NCBI GenBank assembly: GCA_963575745.1
Contig: CAUYUJ010015941.1
Coordinates: forward strand, 194,501 to 258,500
DNA length: 64,000 bases
Direction: 5' to 3'
Origin: Prorocentrum cordatum
Taxonomy: Eukaryota > Sar > Dinophyceae > Prorocentrales > Prorocentraceae
Part shown: positions 1 through 9,850 of the stretch, piece by piece
How the letters are laid out: the number at the start of each line of letters is the position of its first letter
How positions within the stretch are numbered: the first letter of the stretch is position 1
The notes under the pieces: model-generated
Told to the model about the DNA's origin: nothing
Databases searched by the model: none
Seen by the model: the letters and a program-made list of their open reading frames with translations, nothing else
Made by a program: the position numbers and the translations under genes

Positions 1-84
1 AGACGCGCCTTGCAAAAAGCCCTCTTCGGTGAGCGCAGGAGAGATCCAACTGCCACTGCCAAGCCAGGGGTAAGAGGGAGGGGA

Positions 85-300
85 GGCGGAGGAGGAGGAG
101 GAAGAGGAGGACGAGGAGAAGGAGGAAAAGGAGGAGGAGGAGGAGGAGGAAAAGGAGGAGGAGGAGGAGGAGGAGGAGGAGGAGGAGGAGGAGGAGGATG
201 GGCGAGGAGGAGGAGGAGGAAGAGGAGGAGGAGGAGGAGGAAGAAGAGGAGGAGGATGAGGAGGAGGAGGAGGAAAAGGAGTAGGAGGAAGAGGGGGAGG
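85..300 (+). repeat. GGA trinucleotide array
   Basis: Imperfect (GGA)n array with AAG and GAG interruptions. Its translations are only Gly, Arg or Glu runs and are not read as a gene. It ends directly at the spliced-leader relic that begins at 301. Confidence 0.95.
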
Positions 301-322
301 TCCGTAGCCGTTTTGGCTCCAG
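301..322 (+). other. Relict dinoflagellate spliced leader (20/22)
   Basis: These 22 bases match the dinoflagellate SL consensus (core CCGTAGCCATTTTGGCTC) except at position 10 (A to G) and position 20 (A to C). The SL is added to mRNA by trans-splicing, so a genomic copy outside the SL genes normally marks a reverse-transcribed, reinserted mRNA. The preceding base belongs to the GGA array. What follows (323-560) has no recognisable coding content. Confidence 0.75.
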
Positions 323-564
323 TCAACCCTTTCTCGAGGTGGTTGAGGAACCAACTTGCGCCTCGGGTCCCAACAGGTGGGTGCCCCACCAGAGGACCCG
401 ACTCCATTTCTTTTTGGCATGAGTTTGTGAGAACTGCCAACGGGTAGGCATTGACGGCCGTGGGTGGCTCGGGACACGGACGTTTGAAAACGCAGCCGTG
501 CCCACACCCGCACATTTTTTCTACCAGAGAAACAACATCTGTGTTGGGAACGGCGGGCTTGGCC
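323..564. other. Stretch after the SL relic, no gene recognised
   Basis: About 240 bp of non-repetitive sequence between an SL relic and the CA-type array. If the SL relic is real this may be the 5' part of a retroposed transcript, but none of the short open frames resembles a known protein. Confidence 0.3.
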
Positions 565-986
565 GCTGACACACACACACACACACACGTACACACAACA
601 CACACACACCCACACACCCACACACCCACACACCCACACAACCACCCACCCACCCACGCATCCACCCACCCACACCCACCCACCCATCCACCCACCCACC
701 CACCCACTCACCCACCCACCCTCCCACCCCCTCATCCCCCCACCCCCACCCACACACCCACACACCCACACACCCACACACCCACACCCACACCCAGAGA
801 CAAAGACAGAGACACAAACAGAGACACAGACACAGACACAGAGACACAGAGACACAGAGACACAGAGACACAGAGACACAGAGACACAGAGACACAGAGA
901 CACAGAGACACAGAGACACAGAGACACAGAGACACAGAGACACAGAGACACAGAGACACACAGACACACAGACACACACACACACA
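565..986. repeat. CA, CCCACA and GACACA compound array
   Basis: A (CA)n tract grades into CCCACC/CCCACA motifs (600-795) and then a regular GACACAGA array (795-975). Both strands stay open and give only Thr/His or Val/Cys runs. The array ends directly at the second SL relic. Confidence 0.95.
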
Positions 987-1008
987 TCCGTAGCCATTCC
1001 GGCTCAAG
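987..1008 (+). other. Relict dinoflagellate spliced leader at LINE-A 5' end (20/22)
   Basis: Matches the SL consensus except positions 13-14 (TT to CC). About 180 bp downstream LINE-A coding sequence begins on the same strand. The simplest reading is that LINE-A is derived from a trans-spliced mRNA. The base before it is the last unit of the CA-type array. Confidence 0.75.
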
Positions 1009-1189
1009 GCCATGGCACCCTCCCGTCGGGTGCAAGTCTCAACGAGGCGCTCTGAGCACCAAGGGAGGTGCTTGGCAGAGCCAAATTCTAATTGCTTCAC
1101 CGCTTTGCTTGTGGCCTGTGCGGCCGCCGTTTTCAGGCGAGTTCCTGAGTGTGCGACACTCCATGGAGGAACTTCGTAGCTGGAGCCAT

Positions 1190-2490
1190 GGCGGACGGCG
1201 CGGGGAAGAGCAAGGGTGTTGCGGCTCGTGGTGGTCGAGGCGGGCTCGGCGGAGGCAGCGGGAACCCTGCCAGGCTGGCGCGACGAGCAGCGCACCAAAT
1301 GGCAGTGCCGCTTCTGCGCAGGCACCAAGCCTGGCGGGAAGAACTACGTCAACTTCGCGCACCAGCTGCAGTGTCGCAGCTGCGGCCAATCCAAAGGGGT
1401 CGCCTTCCTGTGCAAGGACCTCAGCTCTGGGCCGCTGTCCCAGGTTGCCCCGTGGCTCGCGGACAAACGCCGAGCCGAACAGAACAAGCAGTCCAAGGAG
1501 CAGGCCAAGCGCATCGCCGCGCTCGAGCGCCAGCTCAAGGACGCCCTCAAGATCCCTGCGGGGGGTGTCTCCCCGCCTGATGCTGGGGCGGGTGGCGGCG
1601 CCTTGCTGCGCCCCCCGGCAGCGCCGAGCTGGGGGTGGCTTGTCGGGCCCGGCTCGCTGAAGTACATAAGTCGCTCGATCACCACGGTAACGTCAAAGAA
1701 CCAACCGTGGTCGCGGCTGCTGACGCCTTCCGTTCCGAAAGCTCCAGCAGGAGGAGTTGGCCGCCAAATCAGTGAGGGCCCAAGTCCAACTCGCGCAGCA
1801 GCGCATCCACAAGGCGGAGCTCGGCATCAAAAGGGCCCAGGACCAGCTGGAGCGCAAACGGCAGGCCGCCAAGCGCGCAGGAGGAGGTCACGGAGCTGGA
1901 GGGCGTCCTGGTCAAGCAGCAGGCGGAGCTCGTGGGCCTCCAGCAGCAGTAAGCGGAGCTCTTCGAGGGGTTCCCTGGTCCTCTGGCTGGCGGCGCCTCG
2001 GATGCCGAGGAACTCATTCCTGGTCTGGGCGTTGCTCCTGCTGCTCAGGAGCGCTTCCTGCACGCGCGCGGCGTCGATGCTGACGCCCGGGGCCAGCTCT
2101 CGCAGGCTGTCGCGGAGTTGCGCGTCGCCGAGACGGCCTACGAGCAGCGCCTCGCTGCTGAAGCCGAGTCGGCTCCTGCGGGCGCCGCCGCGCCACCGCC
2201 CGTCCGCGTGCCTCCTCCCGAGAGCCAGCGGGGGGCGGCAGACATGGCCGCCGACGCGGACGCCGAGACGGACCTGGCCTGGATCGGGCGCCGGCGCCGC
2301 CCGCGCCGCAGCCCGCGGCCAGTGGAGATTTTGGCCTGGATCGGGCGCAAGCACCAGGGCACGGCGCCGGGGCCGCCAAGCGATCCGCCGGCGCCGTGCA
2401 CGCGCCCGGAAGCGGGGCCTCCTCTCCCAGCGCTGGTCTCTGGGCGCGCCGCCCGCAGCGGCAGTGGGCAGCCTCCGTTGCCACTGTGAA
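1190..2490 (+). pseudogene. LINE-A ORF1: zinc-binding plus coiled-coil protein, frameshifted
   Basis: Reading starts in frame 1 with two CxxC pairs: CRFC in the first and CRSC about 25 residues later, followed by a GVAFLCKDL stretch. This suggests a small zinc-binding module near the N terminus. A predicted coiled coil follows: ALERQLKDAL in frame 1, then QVQLAQQRIHKAELG in frame 2 (from about 1757), then TELEGVLVKQQAEL in frame 3 (from about 1878), ended by TAA at 1950. Coding character resumes in frame 3 at about 2050 (QLSQAVAELRVAETAYEQRL) and runs to about 2489. The role in the family is RNA binding; the assignment here rests on position and composition. At least three frame changes make this a pseudogene or a low-quality assembly stretch. 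Confidence 0.6.
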
Positions 2491-2514
2491 CGTGTCCAAC
2501 TCGGGAATTAGGGG

Positions 2515-3110
2515 CCGCTGGCGGCGTACCTGCAGCGCACGGCCTCACCCGTGATCCTGGCCCAGGAACATCATCGGCGGGGCAGAAGACTGGCCAACTT
2601 CGAGGCGGACCTAGCGGGCCTCGGCTGGCGCGCTGCGTGGGCCCCCGCCCTGGAGGGCGATGGCACCGATGGTGCCGTCGGAGGCGCGGCGGTGGTGGTG
2701 CGCTCCGACATCCCGATCGCTGAAGTGGATGGTGCTCCTGTTGGCGTACTGGTTCCTGGTCGCGCCGCTGCCGCCCGCGTCGAGTGGGGTACCCCGATGG
2801 GCCTCGCGTGCGTTTCGATCTACCTATGCACTGGCGAAGACTCCCCCGAAAACACGGCCACCCTGGCGCGCGTCTTTGGCTGCTCGCGGCGGCTGTCTGC
2901 CAGAGGGCAGCCGTGGCTGCTTGGCAGCGACTTCAACATGGAGCCTGAGGCGCTGCTCAAGAACAATTGGCTCGCGAAGTTTGACGCGACTGTGATCAGG
3001 CCTCGCGTCCCCACGCGTCGCCAGGCCCAACCCGGGACCGTCAGACTACCCTATCTGGCTGCGCCCGCGGGTCCAGGATGCCCCTCTGGTCGACGTCACG
3101 GTGGACGCAT
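2515..3110 (+). pseudogene. LINE-A APE-type endonuclease, frameshifted
   Basis: Frame 1 reads PVILAQEHH, the usual Glu-containing metal-binding box of exonuclease-endonuclease-phosphatase enzymes in LINEs. It continues through GGAAVVVRSDIPI and QPWLLGSDFNM, the box with the catalytic Asp and Asn. Coding then moves to frame 2 at about 3030, where VDAWPHWPVVLSV keeps only the HWPVVL end of the last box. The N-terminal VNVSNSGI part lies upstream in yet another frame (2486-2510). The enzyme nicks target DNA to prime reverse transcription. Motif spacing is close to normal for the family, but two frame changes break the ORF. Confidence 0.7.
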
Positions 3111-3152
3111 GGCCGCACTGGCCTGTCGTGCTGTCAGTGCTAGCCGCAGAGC

Positions 3153-5687
3153 GTGCCATCGTCAAGCGCGAGCTTCGTGAACCGCCTGCACCACCTGCCG
3201 TGTCTCCCGTGGGATGCGCGCGGTTCCCGCGCTGGCTGCTATGGGAGCGGGCGCAGCGGCGCACTGGCGCCATCTGTGACGAAGACTCGCTCGTGCTGGC
3301 CTGGGACGGCGTCCTCGATGGCATCGAAGCAGAGTTGTTGGACCGCTGCGACATTGTGGGGCCTGGTCGCCGAAGCTATGAAGGCCGGGCGGGGCCTGTG
3401 GAGCTGGGCTGGAAGCGGGTCACCTGCCCGGTCAAATTCCAGCGCCGTCGCCCTGGCCATTGCAGCGAGCCGGGCCCAGCAGGTACAACGGTCCAGGCGG
3501 TTTGTCGTGCGGGCCCTGAGCCAGCCCAGTGGCCACGGCTCCGGCGCTGCGCCTCGTGGGCGCCCGCCTCAGGCCGCCATCCCGATGGCCATGGTCGCCG
3601 CAGTGGTCACGCAAATTCACACCTTCCTGCAGCGCGTGGCGCTGCGCTCCGTTGTCTTGGCCAAGCTCGAGCCCGCCCACGCGCCCCTGTTCGCCGCAGG
3701 CTTCGTGGCCGTGTCCGACCCCGGCTACGGCCGTCGGCTCGAGGAGCTGGTCGACGCCGCGGAGCAGGCGGCCAAGCACGAGCAGGCGCGCCTCGACCGG
3801 GAATGGAGGGCCTGGGCCAAGCAGACCATCGCCGCGGGCGCCGGTGCGGCGCACAGGACAAGCAAGGTCCGCCAGCGACTCGAGCTCCCGAAGATCACAG
3901 ACCTGGGGGCCCAGCCGCATCAGCTGGCTGACAAGGCCCTGGAGTCTTGGATTGCCGTCTGGCAGCACCATCGCCCGCCGCCCCCGCGCCCCCCGCCCGA
4001 AGCGCGTGCCTGGCCCGAGCCGCTCCTCTCTGTCGACCAGCTGCGTAGCGCGGCCCTGAGCTTCCCGACCAAGACAGCCGTCGTGCCCACCAGTATCCCA
4101 CCGCGGCTGCTGGCGCAGCTGAGCGACGAGGGCCTCGACGTCTGCTGCTGCCTCTTCGAGGCGCGCGAGCGGCAGCTCGCCTGGCCCGCCGAGCGGGTCG
4201 CCACGGCCCTCGTCCGCCTCCCCAAGAAAGACGGCGGCTCGCGGCTGGTCGGGCTGCTCCACGCGTTGATCAGGTGGTGGTCAAGGGCGCGGCGACCCTT
4301 AGCAGCTGCGCGGGAACGCGATCACCGCGCGCCGCATGTGTGGGGCAACTGCGCTGGACGGTCCTCCTCCGACGCGGCATTCGACCTCAATCTGCAGACG
4401 GAGACGGCGCGGGCGCTCGGACTCATCAGCCTCACGGTGCTCATAGATGTTTGGAAAGCGTTCGAGATGGTGACGCCCGCCGTCCTCATGGCCGAGGCGG
4501 CGGCGCTCAATCTGCCGATGCGGCTCACCTGGGTGCTCATCTGCGTATGCACCCAGCCTCGCTTCCTGCTCGCCCACGGCTCTGCCTCCCGCATGGTCAG
4601 CACCACGCAGGGCATCGTGGCTGGATGCGGCCGCGCCATCACCCTGCTGGCCGTGCTCACTTACCGCGCGGTCGTCCGGGCTGGAGCGTACCCCCCCGCC
4701 GTGGTGCCGCGGCAGCTGGTGGGTGACCTCTCGCTGGCCTGGTCTGGGTACTCGAGCCGGGCCAGTGCCCAGCTCGAGCCGCCCCTGACGGCGTTTCTGG
4801 AGGACCTCGAGGAGCTGCGCCTCCCCGTCATGAGACTGGTCGCGAGCCACGCCAAGGCGGCTCGCGCTTTCCAGGCCGGAGCCCGTCGGCAACACATCAA
4901 GCTCAAAGATTGGATGCGGAACTTAGGCCGCGAGCTTGCCGGGTCGCGGGCGCTGCGCCGCCAGGAGCACGAGCGTGTCCGCCGCGTGCTAGCCCGGCGC
5001 GGGCTGCTGCGCATTTTGCGCGGCGCGGTTGGCCTCAAGGCGCGCAAGCTCCAGCGCCCAGGCATCGCGCCGGCAGCAGCGCGCGGCGCAAGAGTTAGCG
5101 GCGTCGCCCCACGTGCCCTTTGGCAGTTGCGCGCGCTCGCCGGCCAGCTTGCCGGGGCCGAACCCGCCGCCGGCCTCGCCGTGGCGCTCGTCTTGCAGGT
5201 CGACGCGCGATTCGACCCCATGTGCGCGGCCACGCTCGACATCGTTGGGCGCTGGGCGGCCTGGCTGTGGGGCGGACGGGAGCAGTTGGAGCCGGTCTCC
5301 CGCGCCTGGCGGGTGGTCTCCGCGGCTCTGGAGGCGCGCCCTTCGTGGGCTGCCGTGCGTGGGCCCATGGCTGCCGTCTGGCTTTCCTTGCAACGTATCG
5401 ACTGTGTCATGCCCGCCGTCCACGTCATCCAGTCGGACCTCGGCGTGCAGTGCAATCTCCTGCAGGAGGCCCCGCGCGACGTGCTGCGGTGGGTCGCCGA
5501 GGGTGTTCAGCGCTGGCAGTTCCGCCAGGGAGTCCGCCACCTGATCGGGCACAACGGCGAAATCATCTGGGCGTGGGTCGCGCGCACGTGCGCGCCCGAG
5601 CCGACGCGCGCGCCCGCCGAGCGGGGCGCCTTGCAGACCCTGTGGTCGGGCGGGGCCTGGCCGAGCGAGAGCTCGGCGACGCGCTGA
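3153..5687 (+). CDS. LINE-A reverse transcriptase, long ORF with decayed active site
   Basis: An 844-residue open frame. RT motif A appears as VLIDVWKAFEMV (Asp at about residue 432), motif B as STTQGIVAGC, and the usual YVDD/FADD box has become VGDL at about residues 523-526, so one catalytic Asp is missing. The flanking palm and finger segments (PKKDGGSRLVG, LEDLEELRLPV) fit non-LTR RTs. The C-terminal third is Ala/Arg-rich and less certain. The start is arbitrary because the natural protein continues from the upstream endonuclease in another frame. The uninterrupted length despite a dead catalytic box could reflect GC-rich sequence with few stops rather than selection. Confidence 0.7.
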   Translation: MPSSSASFVNRLHHLPCLPWDARGSRAGCYGSGRSGALAPSVTKTRSCWPGTASSMASKQSCWTAATLWGLVAEAMKAGRGLWSWAGSGSPARSNSSAVALAIAASRAQQVQRSRRFVVRALSQPSGHGSGAAPRGRPPQAAIPMAMVAAVVTQIHTFLQRVALRSVVLAKLEPAHAPLFAAGFVAVSDPGYGRRLEELVDAAEQAAKHEQARLDREWRAWAKQTIAAGAGAAHRTSKVRQRLELPKITDLGAQPHQLADKALESWIAVWQHHRPPPPRPPPEARAWPEPLLSVDQLRSAALSFPTKTAVVPTSIPPRLLAQLSDEGLDVCCCLFEARERQLAWPAERVATALVRLPKKDGGSRLVGLLHALIRWWSRARRPLAAARERDHRAPHVWGNCAGRSSSDAAFDLNLQTETARALGLISLTVLIDVWKAFEMVTPAVLMAEAAALNLPMRLTWVLICVCTQPRFLLAHGSASRMVSTTQGIVAGCGRAITLLAVLTYRAVVRAGAYPPAVVPRQLVGDLSLAWSGYSSRASAQLEPPLTAFLEDLEELRLPVMRLVASHAKAARAFQAGARRQHIKLKDWMRNLGRELAGSRALRRQEHERVRRVLARRGLLRILRGAVGLKARKLQRPGIAPAAARGARVSGVAPRALWQLRALAGQLAGAEPAAGLAVALVLQVDARFDPMCAATLDIVGRWAAWLWGGREQLEPVSRAWRVVSAALEARPSWAAVRGPMAAVWLSLQRIDCVMPAVHVIQSDLGVQCNLLQEAPRDVLRWVAEGVQRWQFRQGVRHLIGHNGEIIWAWVARTCAPEPTRAPAERGALQTLWSGGAWPSESSATR

Positions 5688-5989
5688 GGGCCTGTGCCCG
5701 TCCGCTGCCTGCGCCGCCAGCGGGGCCGCGACCGAGGGCCACCCCCATCGCTAGTTTGGCTGCGCGCCGCTGCTGGCCGCCCCAGACGAGCAGCCGCCCG
5801 AACGACGTGGGCGCGCTCTCGCGGTGCGGGAGGCCGTCGTCAAGGAGTGCGCCGCGGGCTTCGGCGGTGCCAGCCTGGACTCGCTGACGAATGTCAATGG
5901 GCTCCCGTGCGCGCCTGCCCAGGCAGAGCTCCCCGAGCTCACCTGCCCGCCCGTGACTCGGTGGGGCGATCATGCGGGGCCTTGGCGCA

Positions 5990-6290
5990 GCACCGTGCAC
6001 GCCGACGGGTCCAGGCACGCGGCCGACGTCCCCGAGCTCACGCAGTGCGCGTGGTCGGCTGTCCAGATCAGCGACATGATAATCCCGTTGCGAGCTCTCT
6101 GCGGTGCGCTCCCTGGGAGCATCCAGACAGTAGCGCGGGCTGAGCGCCGCGGCGGCGCCATGGCCTTCGAGGCGGGGGGCGGCGTCGACTGCCTGGTCTC
6201 CGACCACCTCTCGTTCGTGACCGGGGGTCTGCGCTGGAGCTCCGGTCGCGCGGAATCTCGAGCTCAGGCTGCAGCGCGTCCTCAGCGTCG
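5990..6290 (+). pseudogene. LINE-A RNase H domain
   Basis: In the frame of the open stretch 5824-7125, VHADGSRH carries the first catalytic Asp, RAERRGGAMAFEAG has the Glu position, and CLVSDHLSFVTG has the second Asp. Spacing (about 46 and 20 residues) fits RNase H type 1. RNase H removes RNA from the RNA-DNA hybrid during retrotransposition. The expected downstream acidic residue is not evident in this frame. Coding seems to move to frame 2 after about 6290. Confidence 0.6.
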
Positions 6291-7099
6291 TGGAGCTTCA
6301 CGCGTGGGCCTCCGTGCAGATTTACGCATCGGGCCCCTGGGGCTCGAACGAGGCGGCCATGCCCAAGCCGCCCCTGGCCCCGCCCGCTCTCACCATCATC
6401 CAGCACGACCCACGCACGTGCCCCCATCCTCGCCCCCAGGACCGCCACGGCCTGGTCTGCCTTGCCTGCGGGCGCACGGCCTACACCGACGGCGCCCCGC
6501 GGGCATCGGCGGGGTCCGCGTGCACGTCGACCGCCTTGGGCCACGAGCAGGCGCTCTCCGTCCTCGGGGCCGCGCCCACAGCAGCAGGCACTTCGCCTGC
6601 GGTGCCCCCCCCCTGGCCACCTGGTGCGCCGATGCCAGCGTGGCCAACGGGGGCCAGCGAGACGCCAGCTTCCAGGCCACGGTGGATTTATCTTCTGCGC
6701 GCCGCGCGCGCTGCCGCCCCCGCCAGGCGGGTCGCCGGCGCGCTGCCGCTGCAGCCCGCGGCCAGTGGCGACGTTGGCCTGCATCGGGCGCCCGCCGCGG
6801 CCGGTGGGGATTTTGGCTTGGATCGGGCGCCGGCGCCGCCCGCGCCGCAGCCCGCGGCCAATGGAGACTCTGGCCTGGATCGGGCTCCAGGAGGGGGGCA
6901 GGCCGCTGGCGCGCTGCCGGGCGCCGCCGAGCTAATTGGTCGAACCGGACTCGCCCGACGGCGCCTGGCGCAGGCGACGTGGCGAGCCATTCCGCGCCGC
7001 GGGCGGGCTCGTCGCCGCGCTGCCGGCGACCGGATCCAGCGCCTGACCGCTGGCTGGGCCAGGCCTCCCTCAGTGTCGAGCTCTTGGAAGGGCGGCTAA
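6290..7099 (+). pseudogene. LINE-A C-terminal segment with CxxC
   Basis: Frame 2 reads HGLVCLACGRTA at about residues 52-63 of this ORF, resembling the short Cys-rich tail found after RNase H in dinoflagellate LINE proteins. Downstream is the tandem Pro/Ala repeat with GLDRAPAPPAPQPAANGD-type units (6755-6890), also present inside ORF1 of the same element. Beyond 6950 the translation is Arg-rich and unconvincing. Confidence 0.4.
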
Positions 7100-7130
7100 C
7101 AGATAGCCAAGGCGTGGGTGCCTGAGGGGC

Positions 7131-7668
7131 AGCTCTTGCAGTATGGGGGCTTGGCAGGCTGGAGTCTGGAGTGAGGTTCGCGTGCCGTGCGTGATGCATG
7201 CCTTGGCCCAGCCGCATGCGGCGCTTCTGCTGGGCGGACTGGCAGGGGCGGACCTCGCCCGACGGCGACGCCAGCTGGCCGAGGAGAGTTGCCGCAGAGC
7301 TTGGCTGCGCTCGATCTCGGGCCGTCGGCGGGCGCGGCGCGAGAGTCCAGGGGTGATGGCGGCGCGGTTCCGCATTGCGCGCAGCTTCCTGGTCAGCCGG
7401 GACGGGGAGCGAGTTGGGCCGCTGCCGCGCTGCTGGCTGGCGGGCCCGCTGGTGGAGCGGTGGCAGAGGCTGGCGGACTGCCACGGCGGGCCGCGCGACG
7501 ATGGCCCAGCGGGCGGCAGCAGTTCGGAACGCAGAACCCAGCAACTGCGAGGACACTGGACACTGGACACTGGACACTGCGCCCCCACGTCACGCGGGAC
7601 GGCCCTACGAGGGGGGGGCGGTGGCGCCTCGGCGCCGACAAGTAATGTAAAAACAACTCACATTTGGG
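7131..7668. other. Spacer between LINE-A and LINE-B
   Basis: GC-rich sequence with long open frames but no recognisable domain. At 7553-7581 there is a short tandem repeat of a 9-bp GACACTGGA-type unit. Confidence 0.4.
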
Positions 7669-7711
7669 GAGGAGAAGGAAGAGGAGAAGGAGGAGGAGCC
7701 CGCCGGCAAGT

Positions 7712-9850
7712 TCACTCACCTCGTGATTGCCGTTGTCGCTGCACGTAAGGCTCCTTCATTTGCGACCATCGAATACTATCTGGCGCAATGCTTTGCCAAT
7801 CTTCTCCAGAAGCCGCGTGAATCAATTTTGCTATGTCGTCGAGCCACCTTTTGTTGGGTCGGTGTGGTAATCTTTTGGCACGCGTACTGGTCTTCGTCGG
7901 ATCCCATGATAAAGCCTTCCGGCTCCATCTCCCCACGTCGTCGTTGATCGTCGCCACAAACAATCTCCACTGTAGTCGCCGTTGCCGTGTGCACCAATCT
8001 TCATGCCCCATGTCGTGGCAATATTCTTCAATATGCCTTGTCGTGCGCTTTATCCAGGTCGACCCACGGTTCAAGAGAGCCCGCGGAAGTGCACAAGCTC
8101 GACGCTGTGGTTGTACTGCTAGTGCTGGTGCCAGTGTCGCTGCTGTCAGAGTCGCTGTTTGCAGTGGTGCTGGTTCCGTCGCAGAGTTGCTCCTCTTCTG
8201 CTGCTTCTGGACCGCGGCGTCGCGGTGACCCAAGAACCATCCTGAGCATTTGCCGTTGCGTGGAACGTACTCGCGATTCCAGCGGAATTGCCATCGTCCA
8301 TGAGCCGGACCCATAAAGTAGTGTCGGAGCAACAGTGCCATTAAACAAGCGGAGCCGGTCTTTGAGAGAGTACGATCGTGTAGTAAGCTCTTGCTTGAAA
8401 ACGCAGAACTTCTTCCATGCCGCTTTGTTTCTGGCTTCAACCTCTGTCGTAGTCGGCTCAGAGAAAGTGACTTGACGTCCCAAGTATTTCTGCGTCGCGG
8501 AGAAACGTGGTACCTCGATGTTGTTTCCGTTGATAACCACATGCTCTGGGCTGTTTCGCGGTCTCCTGGTTCGTACATTATGGAGTATCTTCGTTTTCCC
8601 GGGGTGTATCTCCAGCCCAGTGGGTTGTGCAGCACCTATTACGTCCGAGATCATACTTTTCAGCTGCTTCAGTGACGTTGCCAGTAAGAGAACGTCGTCT
8701 GCGAAACGAAGGTCGGTGAGGCCACCGTGCTCGTGCACTGCCAGTTGTATGCCGTAGCGCCGGTCGGCCCATTTCGTCTGGAATTGATTGAATACAAACT
8801 CTGACAGGCAGTTGAACAACAATGAACTCAGAAGGGTCACCTTGTTTTGTCCCCCTGCTGATCGTGAAAGTCTTGCTGCGCACATCTGTCTTGGCGCGGG
8901 CTGTCTGGTCAGCGTGCATGTGTGCGATCAGGTCTATGTATGCCTCCGGAACCCCGTGTGCTCGCAGTGCTTCCCATAGCGACTGGTGTGAAACAGTGTC
9001 GGATGCCCTTTTGAAATCCAAGGTCGCAACCCAGAGTGGGAGCTGGAATTATTTTGACTTCTCCTGGACAATGGCGAACGTCAACAAATGGTCGTCTGTG
9101 CTGAAATGCCGTCGGAATCCCGCCTGAGAAGGGGGCTGCTTTGCATCCAGTGTGGGCTCCAATCGATTGTATAGTAAACGAGAAAATAACTTGTACATGA
9201 GTGGGATGATTGAAATAGGACGGTAGTTCTGCGGCAGCGCGGGCTCGCCAGACTTGAAAATCACGCTGATCTGAGTGTGTTTCCATTGCTGCGGCGTGGT
9301 GGCGCCGTAAAGCCTGTCTGAGGGATTCCCCTCCGCACTTCAACATCTCCGCTGCTATGCCGTTGGTGTCAGGAGCCTTTCAACTTTTAAGCTGTCGTAA
9401 AGCACAAACCAATTCCTCATCCGTAAAAGCAGGTACTCTGCGATCGTCTGCTGCTCTGTAACTCTTGAAGGCGGAATTCATCCCGTCAGTCTGTGAGTAC
9501 AACGACGCATAGAAATCAGCAAAAACATCAGCTATGCCTTTTCTGTCGTGCACCGACTCGCCAGATGTTGATTGCATCGAAGAAATCAGGTCCTTCTTCT
9601 TTACAGTTTTGATCCCAGATATGGGGTTTATCCCCCGAAACTCGCTAAGAATTGTTGTGATCTTGCTGTGTCTGGTGATTCTGCATTGCTTGCGTATTTC
9701 TCTCCGGATCTGCAGGCTGAGCTTTCGCCGCAAGGCCGTGTCCACGTTGTGCAGCTGTTTGCGCTGGCGCAGTAAATCGTCCAACGTGTCGTGAGGGCGC
9801 GGTGGTACAGTAGGCGTCTTTCTTCCAGCATCTGATGTTGGATATTCCAT
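7712..9850 (-). pseudogene. LINE-B reverse transcriptase and C-terminal domain, frameshifted
   Basis: Reading down the minus strand: a pre-RT helical segment (9850-9380), then NYRPISIIPLMYKLFSRLL with QAGFR (9264-9049), motif A as DFKRASDTV and motif B as GTKQGDPSE (9021-8830), motif C as LRFADDVLLLATSL (about 8710), thumb KYLGRQVTF (about 8490) and YGSGSWTM (about 8310). A Trp-rich tail NKRWLDDIAKLI follows in the last frame (about 7840). All catalytic motifs are present, including the double Asp. At least four frame changes separate them, so this copy cannot make an intact enzyme as read. The motif set fits L2/RTE/Jockey-like non-LTR RTs; I cannot assign the clade without a tree. Confidence 0.8.

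Larger units (their letters stand above)
987..7130 (+). mobile_element. LINE-A: degenerate non-LTR retrotransposon
   Basis: Ordered coding modules on the plus strand: zinc-binding/coiled-coil ORF1 (about 1216-2490), APE-type endonuclease (2515-3110), reverse transcriptase (3153-5687), RNase H (5990-6215) and a C-terminal CxxC segment (6430-6500). Reading moves between frames several times, so the copy is inactive. A short Pro/Ala repeat coding for a GLDRAP-like motif occurs both in the ORF1 linker (2265-2360) and near the 3' end (6755-6890). No poly-A tail or clear target-site duplication was found. The 5' end carries an SL relic. Confidence 0.8.

Noticed and set aside
6396-7577. 393-residue minus-strand ORF over the LINE-A 3' end
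   Set aside because: Antisense to recognised LINE-A coding sequence; Arg/Pro-rich with no domain, as expected for a GC-rich antisense frame.
7731-7760. tRNA or small RNA genes anywhere in the window
   Set aside because: No cloverleaf with conserved A and B box spacing was found by eye here or elsewhere; a dedicated tRNA scan would be needed to be sure.
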